A stretch of 8,447 nt of DNA, taken from the NCBI GenBank assembly GCA_018816485.1, contig JAHIVL010000078.1, positions 1 to 8,447 on the forward strand. Reading direction: 5' to 3'. Source of the stretch: Patescibacteria group bacterium (lineage in GTDB: Bacteria > Patescibacteriota > Microgenomatia > UBA1400 > PJMF01). Below are positions 1-6,320 of this stretch, in pieces. Made by a program: the position numbers and the translations under genes. The stretch's first letter is position 1, and each line of letters begins with the position of its first letter. The notes beneath the pieces are model-generated. The model saw only the letters and a program-made list of their open reading frames with translations. It ran no database searches and had not been told where the DNA came from.

Positions 1-2
1 AA

Positions 3-608
3 ACAACTGAAGGCAACGTTGAAACCAAAAGTAAGCTAGTTGCCATCGGAGAAATAGGTTTGGATTACTACCGACTAAAAAATAAGGGTCTCAAAAGAGA
101 TTTAGTTGTTGAAATGCAAAAAAAGTTATTTGTGAGTCAGCTAGAACTAGCTTTTCAAAATGATTTAGTAGCTATTATTCACGTTCGGGACCAAAACGAT
201 CGCCTAGAGAACAACGCCTATAATGATGTCTTAAATATTCTAAAAAAAGTAATTAATGAAACAAAAACATCTAAAAAAATAAAATTCGTTCTTCACTGCG
301 CATCCGGCTCATTAACCTACATTCAAGAAGCAATAGCTCTTGGAGCTTACATCGGAATTGCGGGTAATGTTACATATGACAATGCTCAAAAATTGAGGGA
401 AATCATCAAAATAACCCCCTCCAATAGGTTACTGCTTGAAACCGATGCACCTTACTTAGTTCCCAAATCTATGCAGAACTTGACCAAAAATCAGAACCAA
501 TTTTGCGAGCCATACATGATCAAAGCAACCGCAAATTATTTACAACAAAAAATGGGCCTAAATCTTGATATAATAAGATCTAATTCTAACAATTTATTTT
601 TCAAATAA
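3..608 (+). CDS. tatD: TatD family metal-dependent DNase, 5'-truncated by window edge
   Basis: The reading frame is already open at the left edge (first full codon at 3) and ends at TAA 606-608, so 201 C-terminal codons are visible. The TTG at 60 is internal to the conserved motif and is not a start. TatD proteins are cytoplasmic TIM-barrel metal hydrolases with 3'-5' exonuclease or deoxyribonuclease activity. Visible family signatures, numbered from the first codon: AIGEIGLDYYR (14-24, metal ligand E17), IIHVRD (58-63, ligand H60), VLHCASGS (96-103, ligand H98), a GAYIGIAGNVTY stretch (114-125) and LLLETDAPYLVP (143-154, D148). The N-terminal HxH metal motif, which lies in roughly the first 10 residues of the family, is outside the window, as is the start. 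The C-terminus ends in a typical short helix region. All visible catalytic residues are intact, so the gene looks functional. It shows no functional link to the downstream glycan genes and is separated from them by 154 bases with inverted repeats. Confidence 0.93.
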   Translation, partial: TTEGNVETKSKLVAIGEIGLDYYRLKNKGLKRDLVVEMQKKLFVSQLELAFQNDLVAIIHVRDQNDRLENNAYNDVLNILKKVINETKTSKKIKFVLHCASGSLTYIQEAIALGAYIGIAGNVTYDNAQKLREIIKITPSNRLLLETDAPYLVPKSMQNLTKNQNQFCEPYMIKATANYLQQKMGLNLDIIRSNSNNLFFK

Positions 609-625
609 TCTTTTGAAAAATAAAT
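592..625. terminator. AT-rich perfect hairpin spanning the tatD stop codon; possible terminator
   Basis: The arms ATTTATTTTTCAAA (592-605) and TTTGAAAAATAAAT (612-625) are exact reverse complements: a 14-bp stem with the 6-nt loop TAATCT, which contains the TAA stop of tatD. Its place at the end of the gene suggests a transcription terminator or 3'-end stabiliser. It lacks the GC-rich stem and trailing T-run of a classical intrinsic terminator, so that role is an inference. The structure itself is plain in the sequence. Confidence 0.4.
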
Positions 626-646
626 GAATTAACAAATATTAAATGG

Positions 647-734
647 AGAAAATACTTAAATAAATGAGCATCCAGCGAAATTCGTTTAGATAATATAAAT
701 AAAGAGCGTCAGCTAATTTATTTAAGTATTTTCT
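647..734. repeat. 19-bp perfect inverted repeat around a 50-nt spacer (long hairpin or MITE-like)
   Basis: Left arm AGAAAATACTTAAATAAAT (647-665) and right arm ATTTATTTAAGTATTTTCT (716-734) are exact reverse complements. After one G/A mismatch (666/715) three more pairs follow (AGC 667-669 with GCT 712-714), giving 22 of 23 paired positions and a loop of 42 nt (670-711). The loop holds the small palindrome CGAAATTCG (676-684). No open frame and no obvious flanking target-site duplication is visible. The right arm ends 28 nt before the GT2 start codon, so it could form in the 5' leader of that mRNA, encode a small structured RNA, or be a short non-autonomous mobile element. The rest of the intergenic region (609-646 and 735-762) shows no gene, no convincing Shine-Dalgarno and only weak -10-like AT stretches. 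Confidence 0.6.
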
Positions 735-762
735 ACAGTAAACAATTTTTGTAAATACATTT

Positions 763-2268
763 ATGGGAAATATCATAAGAACATATTTCAGGAGACATCC
801 TGTCAAAACACAACGAGCTCTAGAAATATTGCCTGGGGTTTTTTCGTGGAGCATGATTTTGTTTCCTTTCTGGGGATCTTTAATCATTCCTGACATAGTT
901 GCCTACTATATTATTGCTTTTGCAATTTATTGGCTCTATAAATCACTTTTGTTATCAGTATTGGCTATTGCCTCGCATTTAAAAATTAAAGCTGCTGGTA
1001 AATTTGATTGGGTTGCTGACATCAAAAAAGATTTTCCCAAAAAATGGAATAAGATGCATCACGTCATTATTATTCCAACCTACAAAGAACCTCTCACTAC
1101 ATTAGTAAGAACACTCACAGCGCTTCAAAATCAAAATTATCCAGTGAAAAATCTCCATGTGATGCTATCGTTTGAGGAACGCGATGGAGAAAAAGCTAAA
1201 ATTAAATCAAAAGAACTTCATAAAAAGTTTAAAAATGTCTTTGGCAATTTATGGACTACTTATCACCCAGATATCATTGGCGAAGTAAAAGGAAAATCAT
1301 CCAACACTTGCTGGGGTGCCAAACAAGCAAAAAAGTTTTTAATAGATGAACAAGGTTTTGATTTAGGATTGGTTACTATTACTAGCGAAGATGCTGACGC
1401 AGTTTTTCATCCAAGTTATTTTGCCGCTATAACCCAAGATTTCTTGACTGTTGATAAACCATACAACAAAATATGGCAGGGAGCCATTGTTTTTTATAAC
1501 AACATTTGGAAAGTTCCCGCACCAGTCAGAGTGTTATCAGCAATGTTCTCAGTAACTCAGATGTACATTCTCATGCGCTCAGATAGATTAATTAATTTTT
1601 CTACATATACTACATCTCTAAAACATGTTGTAGAGATTGATTACTGGGATACTAATGTCATACCTGAAGATTACAGACTGTTTTTTAAATCATACTTTGC
1701 AAAAAAAGGAGATTTTGAAGCCAGACCAATATTTTTACCAATTCTTTCTGATGCTGCAGAATCTCACAGTGCCTGGGCAACCTACAATAATTTATATCAG
1801 CAACTAACTAGATGGGCTTGGGGCGTTAGTGATGATGCCTACATCATTAAGCAATATATCCAAGCTACAGAGATTCCTTTTTGGGATAAAACCATCAGGG
1901 TCTTTAAAACCATTCAAGATCACTTTTTGTGGCCTGTAAACTGGTTTGCTGTGACCATTTCAGCATTCATACCTCCATTGCTTAATCCAGCATTCAATAG
2001 AACGGTTTTAGGCAAAACCCTGCCACAAGTTACTTCAACACTTTTAACCCTTTCGCTAGTCTCCATGCTAGTAATCTTTATTGTTGATGCAATTAATAGA
2101 CCAGAAAGACCAAATAAAAGAAACGTTTTTTCATATATTATGCAACCATTTGAATTTTTACTCTTACCAATAATTGGATTTTTCTTTTCAGCATTACCAG
2201 GAATTGATGCTCATACAAGGTTGATGTTTGGTAAATATATTGAATATAAGGTCACAGAGAAAATCTAG
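763..2268 (+). CDS. Processive-type family 2 glycosyltransferase, membrane-bound
   Basis: Predicted GT-A inverting glycosyltransferase of the cellulose/hyaluronan-synthase-like GT2 group, which transfers sugar from a nucleotide donor on the cytoplasmic face. The 501-residue protein has two N-terminal hydrophobic segments (about 24-45 and 46-70), a cytoplasmic catalytic domain (about 95-365) and about three C-terminal hydrophobic segments (about 388-408, 422-442, 460-478). Motifs: IIIPTYKEP (102-110), a KGKSSNTCWGAK stretch (176-187) at the place of the usual K-A-x-A-L-N region, SEDADA (208-213, the DxD metal/nucleotide motif), PEDY (301-304, catalytic acid region) and QLTRW (347-351, the QxxRW box of processive enzymes). 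ATG 763 is the first start after an in-frame TAA at 739; no Shine-Dalgarno is visible. It heads the run of glycan genes. The sugar and acceptor cannot be read from sequence. No PilZ or other regulatory domain is seen. Confidence 0.85.
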   Translation: MGNIIRTYFRRHPVKTQRALEILPGVFSWSMILFPFWGSLIIPDIVAYYIIAFAIYWLYKSLLLSVLAIASHLKIKAAGKFDWVADIKKDFPKKWNKMHHVIIIPTYKEPLTTLVRTLTALQNQNYPVKNLHVMLSFEERDGEKAKIKSKELHKKFKNVFGNLWTTYHPDIIGEVKGKSSNTCWGAKQAKKFLIDEQGFDLGLVTITSEDADAVFHPSYFAAITQDFLTVDKPYNKIWQGAIVFYNNIWKVPAPVRVLSAMFSVTQMYILMRSDRLINFSTYTTSLKHVVEIDYWDTNVIPEDYRLFFKSYFAKKGDFEARPIFLPILSDAAESHSAWATYNNLYQQLTRWAWGVSDDAYIIKQYIQATEIPFWDKTIRVFKTIQDHFLWPVNWFAVTISAFIPPLLNPAFNRTVLGKTLPQVTSTLLTLSLVSMLVIFIVDAINRPERPNKRNVFSYIMQPFEFLLLPIIGFFFSALPGIDAHTRLMFGKYIEYKVTEKI

Positions 2269-2290
2269 TGTATTTTTATTTAAGATAAAG

Positions 2291-2296
2291 TATACT
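2291..2296 (+). promoter_or_regulatory. Candidate -10 element (TATACT) just upstream of a GTG start
   Basis: TATACT differs from TATAAT at one position and ends 6 nt before GTG 2303, the spacing expected if transcription started at or next to the start codon (a leaderless mRNA). No convincing -35 box lies 16-18 nt upstream, and such hexamers are common by chance in AT-rich DNA, so support is weak. Confidence 0.22.
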
Positions 2297-2302
2297 GAAA
2301 TA

Positions 2303-3937
2303 GTGATAAAACTAAAAAACTTTATAATAAAAATATCCAAAGCTGATAAGCTATTAGATAGACAGACCCCCATATTTTTGCTCTCTGTGCTTTTGCTCAC
2401 ACTTAGAATTCCAAACTTATTTGAACCTTATTGGTATGGAGACGAAGGAATTTATCTTACTCTGGGACAAAGCTTAAATAAAGGAGTAAAACTTTATTCA
2501 GAAATTATTGATCATAAAACTCCTCTTATTTACTACTTGGCACGAGTTCAAACTCAGCTAAATTTCCGACTATTAAACATTGGTTGGATGCTACTTACCA
2601 CAATTGCGTTTTACTACTTCGCAATGAAACTCCTAAAATCGGTTAAACAGACCACATTGGCAACTTTTCTTTTTGTAATCCTTACCACTCTTCCATGGCT
2701 AGAAGGTAATATTCCCAATGGAGAACTATTTGTTTTAGGATTTGTAACGTGGGGAGCTTTGATATTATCTAATTCTGACTATTTTAAAAAATTTCTTAAT
2801 CCTAAACTAAAAATAAAATCCACTAAAAATATCGCTTTTTTAAATTCTATTTACTTAATAGTTGCAGGAATGTTCTTCGGACTTGGAATTCTCACCAAAG
2901 TGCCAGCTATACTAGATTTAGCAGTATTTCTTAGCATTGGTTACTTCAGTTTTACAAATAGCTTTTCTCTTAAAAAAATTGACAAGAGTCTAAAAACTCT
3001 AGGTAATAAAATTATTGAATTAAGTTTAATTTCTTTTGGAACGGCAATTCCAATAGTGGCCTCAATCATTTATTTCATCTCAATTGGCTCAGGACGAGCA
3101 TATCTAGATTTTGGACTTCTGTATAACTTTAGATACGCGTCAAGTTGGCAATTGCCATTTACAAGTCAATTGCTTCAGTTTCTTTTTACCCTCCAAGGCA
3201 AATTGCTATTACTAGTTACCTTAATTCTTTTCCTAACCTTTTTGAAGAAATTCTTTAAACCCCATGTTCAACTTATAATGAGTTGGTTCGGATTAGCCTT
3301 GTTTGCTTCATTGTTATCAAATAGACCTTACCCCCATTATTTTATTCAGCTAGTACCTCCACTGGCACTTGTATTAACTTTAATTATTAAAACTAAGTAT
3401 GCTTACTTAAAAAAACTTACTAAACCATCTTTTACAAATATTCTAAATGTGATGTCTCAAACTGGCCTAATCGTAGTTGCAGTTTCTGTTATGTTACTGC
3501 TTCGATTCTCTCCATATCCTACGGTGAAGTACTACAAAAACTGGTACAAATTAGTTACTAACCAAATAAGCAAAAATGAATACCGATTAACATTTAATTA
3601 TCTAATGACAGATAATTACAAAGCTACTAAAATAATCAAATCTTCAGGATCAAAAGACTTGTTCATTTGGGGCACAAATCCAATGCTTTACGCACTTACT
3701 GAAACCCAGCCAACTGGCAGATTTACAGTTTCCTTTCATATTAAAGACTTTGATGCGTTTGGTGAAACCGCTTACGACGTTGCAAAAAAACAGCCAATGT
3801 TCATTGTTGTCATGAATAATGAGGATCATCCTTTTTCAGAATTTAAATCATTTTTATATCAAAATTATTATCCGAACCTAACTCAATTTGATCACTTCAC
3901 TTTATGGAAGAAAAATAATGACAGCTTCACCGATTAA
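2303..3937 (+). CDS. GT-C glycosyltransferase, PMT_2/ArnT-like integral membrane protein
   Basis: Predicted polytopic GT-C enzyme that would transfer a sugar from a polyprenyl-phosphate donor on the outer face of the membrane. Using GTG 2303 the protein has 544 residues. Signatures: a first hydrophobic segment (about 22-38) followed by an extracytoplasmic loop with YGDEGIY (45-51; the D47-E48 pair matches the catalytic acid of GT-C families), then HKTPLIYYL (71-79), the H-K-x-P element typical of PMT_2 proteins. Many hydrophobic segments follow, ending in a soluble C-terminal domain (about 440-544) with an LFIWGTNPMLY stretch (453-463) as seen in relatives. The frame has no ATG before a deep internal methionine. 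TTG 2228 and TTG 2240 would overlap the GT2 gene; GTG 2303 lies 34 nt past its stop and gives a sensible N-terminus, so it is preferred. The start is uncertain. It overlaps the next gene by 20 nt. Substrate unknown. Confidence 0.8.
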   Translation: MIKLKNFIIKISKADKLLDRQTPIFLLSVLLLTLRIPNLFEPYWYGDEGIYLTLGQSLNKGVKLYSEIIDHKTPLIYYLARVQTQLNFRLLNIGWMLLTTIAFYYFAMKLLKSVKQTTLATFLFVILTTLPWLEGNIPNGELFVLGFVTWGALILSNSDYFKKFLNPKLKIKSTKNIAFLNSIYLIVAGMFFGLGILTKVPAILDLAVFLSIGYFSFTNSFSLKKIDKSLKTLGNKIIELSLISFGTAIPIVASIIYFISIGSGRAYLDFGLLYNFRYASSWQLPFTSQLLQFLFTLQGKLLLLVTLILFLTFLKKFFKPHVQLIMSWFGLALFASLLSNRPYPHYFIQLVPPLALVLTLIIKTKYAYLKKLTKPSFTNILNVMSQTGLIVVAVSVMLLLRFSPYPTVKYYKNWYKLVTNQISKNEYRLTFNYLMTDNYKATKIIKSSGSKDLFIWGTNPMLYALTETQPTGRFTVSFHIKDFDAFGETAYDVAKKQPMFIVVMNNEDHPFSEFKSFLYQNYYPNLTQFDHFTLWKKNNDSFTD

Positions 3938-4253
3938 TTTAAAAAAACCTGTTCTGATTTCATGGATTGCAATGATTGCAATTATTTTAGTTAGCACTAT
4001 CTATTACTTCATTGCCCAACCCGAACTACCAATTTATTATTCTTTAGCACAAAAAAACGAGCAAATAGTTCAAAAAGAATATTTATTTTTATTTCCAGCA
4101 ATTTCTCTTCTGATGAATCTTTTACATTTTCAAATAATTAAAGTTTTAAAAAAATATTCCTCATTGATGTTAACGTTATTTGTTTACACTACTGCTTTCT
4201 TACAAATTATGTTCCTTTTATCATTACTAAGAATAGTGATGATAACTATTTAA
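3918..4253 (+). CDS. Small three-helix membrane protein of unknown function
   Basis: A 111-residue protein starting at ATG 3918, chosen over TTG 3888 because GGAAG (3906-3910) forms a Shine-Dalgarno at 7-nt spacing. It overlaps the end of the preceding GT-C gene by 20 nt, suggesting translational coupling. It has three hydrophobic segments (about 13-33, 57-77, 83-107) and a short polar loop between the first two containing QPELPIYYSLAQ (34-45) and then NEQIVQKEY (47-55). A proline-rich 'P..P.YYSL' loop followed by a lysine and a second helix faintly recalls small DUF1648/SdpI-type membrane proteins, but I cannot assign it to a family. Its position inside a glycosyltransferase run suggests an accessory role in the membrane complex or in lipid-linked sugar handling. 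This is inference only. The coding call rests on overlap, Shine-Dalgarno and length. Confidence 0.72.
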   Translation: MTASPINLKKPVLISWIAMIAIILVSTIYYFIAQPELPIYYSLAQKNEQIVQKEYLFLFPAISLLMNLLHFQIIKVLKKYSSLMLTLFVYTTAFLQIMFLLSLLRIVMITI

Positions 4254-4265
4254 AAAAAGTCAATT

Positions 4266-5333
4266 ATGATTCAATTTTTGGTTGCATTTCTATCTAGTTT
4301 AATAATTACCCCACTGGTAATTAAAATTTATAAAAAAAATAAATGGTTAGACAACCCCGATGAATACAAGCATGCAAAAAAAACGCATTCTAGGACTGTT
4401 CCGCGTGGCGGTGGTTTAGTGATTTTTTTTGGAATATTAGTCGCAACCTCAATTTTTCTAAAATTTGATTATCATTTAATTTCTATACTTACTGGCGCAC
4501 TTTTGCTAACAGTGGTTGGAACGCTAGACGATATCTATGATATTCACCCAGCTTTAAGATTGATAGCTGGATTAGTGGCTGCGTTAATAGTTGTCGGTTC
4601 AGGGATTGGAATTGCTTACGTTACTAACCCTTTTGGAGCTGGAGTAATACACTTAGATCAACCTCAAATAAGCTTCAACTTTCTTGGGTCCACGAAGAAC
4701 ATTTGGGTGCTCGCAGATATTCTTGCATTAATATTCATCGTTTGGAACATGAATATTGTCAACTGGTCAAAAGGAGTTGATGGACAAATGCCAGGATTTG
4801 TCAGCATAGCTTTGATTTTTATTGGTTTACTTTCAACAAGATTTCTAGATGACCCAACTCAATTTAATACAGCATTTTTATCTTTTATTGTGTCTGGAAC
4901 CTTTGCGGGACTTTTAGTTTGGAACTGGTATCCTCAAAAAATTATGCCTGGTTATGGTGCGGGCTCACTAGCGGGATATTTTTTGTCAATATTAGCAATT
5001 CTATCTGGAGCAAAAATTGCAACAGTTTTTATGGTTTTAGGACTTCCAACTGCAGACGCAATCTTTACAATTATGAGAAGAATCATTGCCGGAAAATCAC
5101 CTCTTTGGGGGGACAGAGGACATCTCCACCATAAAATGCTAGATGTCTTAAAGTGGGGAAGACGCAGAATAGCAATTTTTTATTGGCTAAGTAGTTTTTT
5201 ACTAGGACTTCTCTCTCTATATTTGAATACTCGTGGAAAATTGGTTACAATGTTGATAGTTTTTGTCTTAGTTTTTGGCTTTTTAATTTGGGCAAAAATA
5301 ACTACTCTTAAATCGGAAAGAAAGGCGCAATGA
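4266..5333 (+). CDS. MraY/WecA-like polyprenyl-phosphate sugar-1-phosphate transferase homologue, divergent active site
   Basis: Family members move a sugar-1-phosphate (MurNAc-pentapeptide or GlcNAc) from UDP to polyprenyl phosphate at the inner membrane face, starting peptidoglycan, teichoic acid or O-antigen synthesis. The 355-residue protein has about ten hydrophobic segments and normal length. Conserved features: THSRTVPRGGG (40-50), LDDIYDI (87-93, the DDxxD box), NIVNWSKGVDG (163-173) and DRGHLHH (283-289, the WecA/TagO-type histidine box). Two positions are odd. The usual N-x-x-D-G-x-D-G loop has K169 in place of the first aspartate, and the usual M-G-D-x-G-S loop reads MPGYGAGSL (227-235), with no acidic residue anywhere from 197 to 263. 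The family assignment is firm; classical catalysis is doubtful. ATG 4266 lies 12 nt after the previous gene without a clear Shine-Dalgarno. The stop TGA overlaps the next ATG. It could be a lineage-specific subfamily with another substrate. Confidence 0.85.
   Translation: MIQFLVAFLSSLIITPLVIKIYKKNKWLDNPDEYKHAKKTHSRTVPRGGGLVIFFGILVATSIFLKFDYHLISILTGALLLTVVGTLDDIYDIHPALRLIAGLVAALIVVGSGIGIAYVTNPFGAGVIHLDQPQISFNFLGSTKNIWVLADILALIFIVWNMNIVNWSKGVDGQMPGFVSIALIFIGLLSTRFLDDPTQFNTAFLSFIVSGTFAGLLVWNWYPQKIMPGYGAGSLAGYFLSILAILSGAKIATVFMVLGLPTADAIFTIMRRIIAGKSPLWGDRGHLHHKMLDVLKWGRRRIAIFYWLSSFLLGLLSLYLNTRGKLVTMLIVFVLVFGFLIWAKITTLKSERKAQ
5318..5333 (+). promoter_or_regulatory. Shine-Dalgarno and ATGA stop/start overlap coupling the MraY-like and UbiA genes
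   Basis: AAGAAAGG (5318-5325) precedes ATG 5330 by 4 nt, one of the few recognisable ribosome binding sites in the window. The ATG overlaps the upstream stop as ATGA (5330-5333), the classical arrangement for translational coupling, which fixes this start and suggests matched expression of the two proteins. Confidence 0.65.
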
Positions 5334-6304
5334 CTGTGACACAAAAATCATACAAAACAACCTTTCTATACCAAGTTGTGAGAACAGCAAGACCGCAGCA
5401 ATGGATAAAAAACTTGGCGCTTTATGCAGCGCTAGTTTTTTCAGGTTTTTTCTTTTATGTCCCTGTCGATGGTCCTAGTTATTTTGCCACTGTTACATAC
5501 GCTTTTTTTGTCTTCTGTATTTTAGCTTCCAGTATTTATTACATAAATGATATTATCGATTTTGAATCAGACAAACAACATCCTTTTAAGAAAAAACGAC
5601 CAATAGCTTCTGAATTACTAGATATTAAAACCGCAACGGTAATCGCAATTTTTGGCCTACTGCTTACTGTCATGTTGTCGATGTGGATGTCTCCATTTTT
5701 TAAATTATTGTTACTAGGTTACTTGATACTTCAATTTGCCTATTCAAAAAAACTCAAACACATCCCAATTGTAGATGTTGTCTCAATCGCATCTGGATTT
5801 TTGATCAGAATTTATGCCGGTGCCGTTGTTGTCAATCTACACATGAGTGTCTGGTTTTTATTAACCGTAGTTTCTGCATCTCTGTTTTTAGCAGTTGGAA
5901 AAAGACAAAGTGAAAGAACGTTATTAATTGGACAAAAAAATATTGGCGAAACAAGAATTACCCTCAAAAGATATAGTCAACGATTATTAGATCAATACAC
6001 TAGCATGTTTGCTAATGCAACTTGGCTAACTTATGCTTTATTTGCATTTCAAAATGAGATTAGTGCCCCAAGACAAAAAATTGCTTTATTCTATAGTTTT
6101 TTACCAAGGGCACTCCAATCTCAAAAACTTCTGATGCTTTCTACCCCTTTTGTAATTTTTGGAGTGATGAGATATTTACAACTAATCTACGAAAGTAATC
6201 AAGGAGAATCTCCAGAAAAAATTTTACTTAAAGACAAACCCCTTTTAATCACAGTTGTGCTTTTTGGATTAATTGTCATGACTGTTACATACTTCCTAAC
6301 TTGA
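5330..6304 (+). CDS. UbiA prenyltransferase, decaprenyl-phosphate phosphoribosyltransferase-like
   Basis: Predicted integral membrane enzyme of the UbiA superfamily, closest by motif to decaprenyl-phosphate 5-phosphoribosyltransferase (Rv3806c type), which joins phosphoribosyl pyrophosphate to polyprenyl phosphate, the first step toward polyprenyl-phospho-arabinose in mycobacteria. Evidence in 324 residues: RPQQWIKNL (21-29), INDIIDFESDKQHPFKKKRP (72-91) carrying the NDxxDxxxD metal motif plus the H-P-x-K extension typical of this branch, YSKKLKHIPIVD (138-149) as second aspartate region, FLIRIYAGA (157-165), SVWFLL (173-178) and LFLAVGKRQSER (185-196). About eight to nine hydrophobic segments are present. 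The tail SPEKILLKDKPLL (294-306) also fits the phosphoribosyltransferase group. The next pathway steps (DprE1/DprE2 epimerisation) are not in the window, so the product could be used as ribose, as arabinose, or for another sugar. ATG 5330 is fixed by the ATGA overlap. Ends with TGA. Confidence 0.87.
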   Translation: MTVTQKSYKTTFLYQVVRTARPQQWIKNLALYAALVFSGFFFYVPVDGPSYFATVTYAFFVFCILASSIYYINDIIDFESDKQHPFKKKRPIASELLDIKTATVIAIFGLLLTVMLSMWMSPFFKLLLLGYLILQFAYSKKLKHIPIVDVVSIASGFLIRIYAGAVVVNLHMSVWFLLTVVSASLFLAVGKRQSERTLLIGQKNIGETRITLKRYSQRLLDQYTSMFANATWLTYALFAFQNEISAPRQKIALFYSFLPRALQSQKLLMLSTPFVIFGVMRYLQLIYESNQGESPEKILLKDKPLLITVVLFGLIVMTVTYFLT

Positions 6305-6320
6305 TAATTTAAAAAAATAA

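Noticed and set aside
60..62. TTG as start of the TatD protein
   Set aside because: It falls inside the conserved GEIGLDYYR motif and the frame is open upstream to the window edge, so the true start is outside the window.
676..684. CGAAATTCG palindrome as a hairpin or operator
   Set aside because: Too short, with a 1-nt centre that cannot form a hairpin; no second copy nearby to suggest an operator.
639..896. 85-codon open frame on the - strand over the intergenic repeats and the GT2 start
   Set aside because: It overlaps the well-supported GT2 N-terminus, has no recognisable domain, and its end arises from the inverted-repeat arms; a chance frame.
2194..2400. 68-codon open frame on the - strand at the GT2/GT-C junction
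   Set aside because: Antisense to two clear genes, with no motif or ribosome binding site.
3888..3890. TTG as start of the three-helix protein
   Set aside because: ATG 3918 has a GGAAG ribosome binding site at good spacing and gives a cleaner N-terminus.
4919..5134. 71-codon + strand frame inside the MraY-like gene
   Set aside because: Out-of-frame shadow of a gene with strong family motifs, starting at TTG.
6303..6320. GATAAT as a -10 box before the PMT gene
   Set aside because: No -35 at suitable spacing (nearest TTGTCA is 24 nt upstream), and it overlaps the UbiA stop; likely chance in AT-rich DNA.
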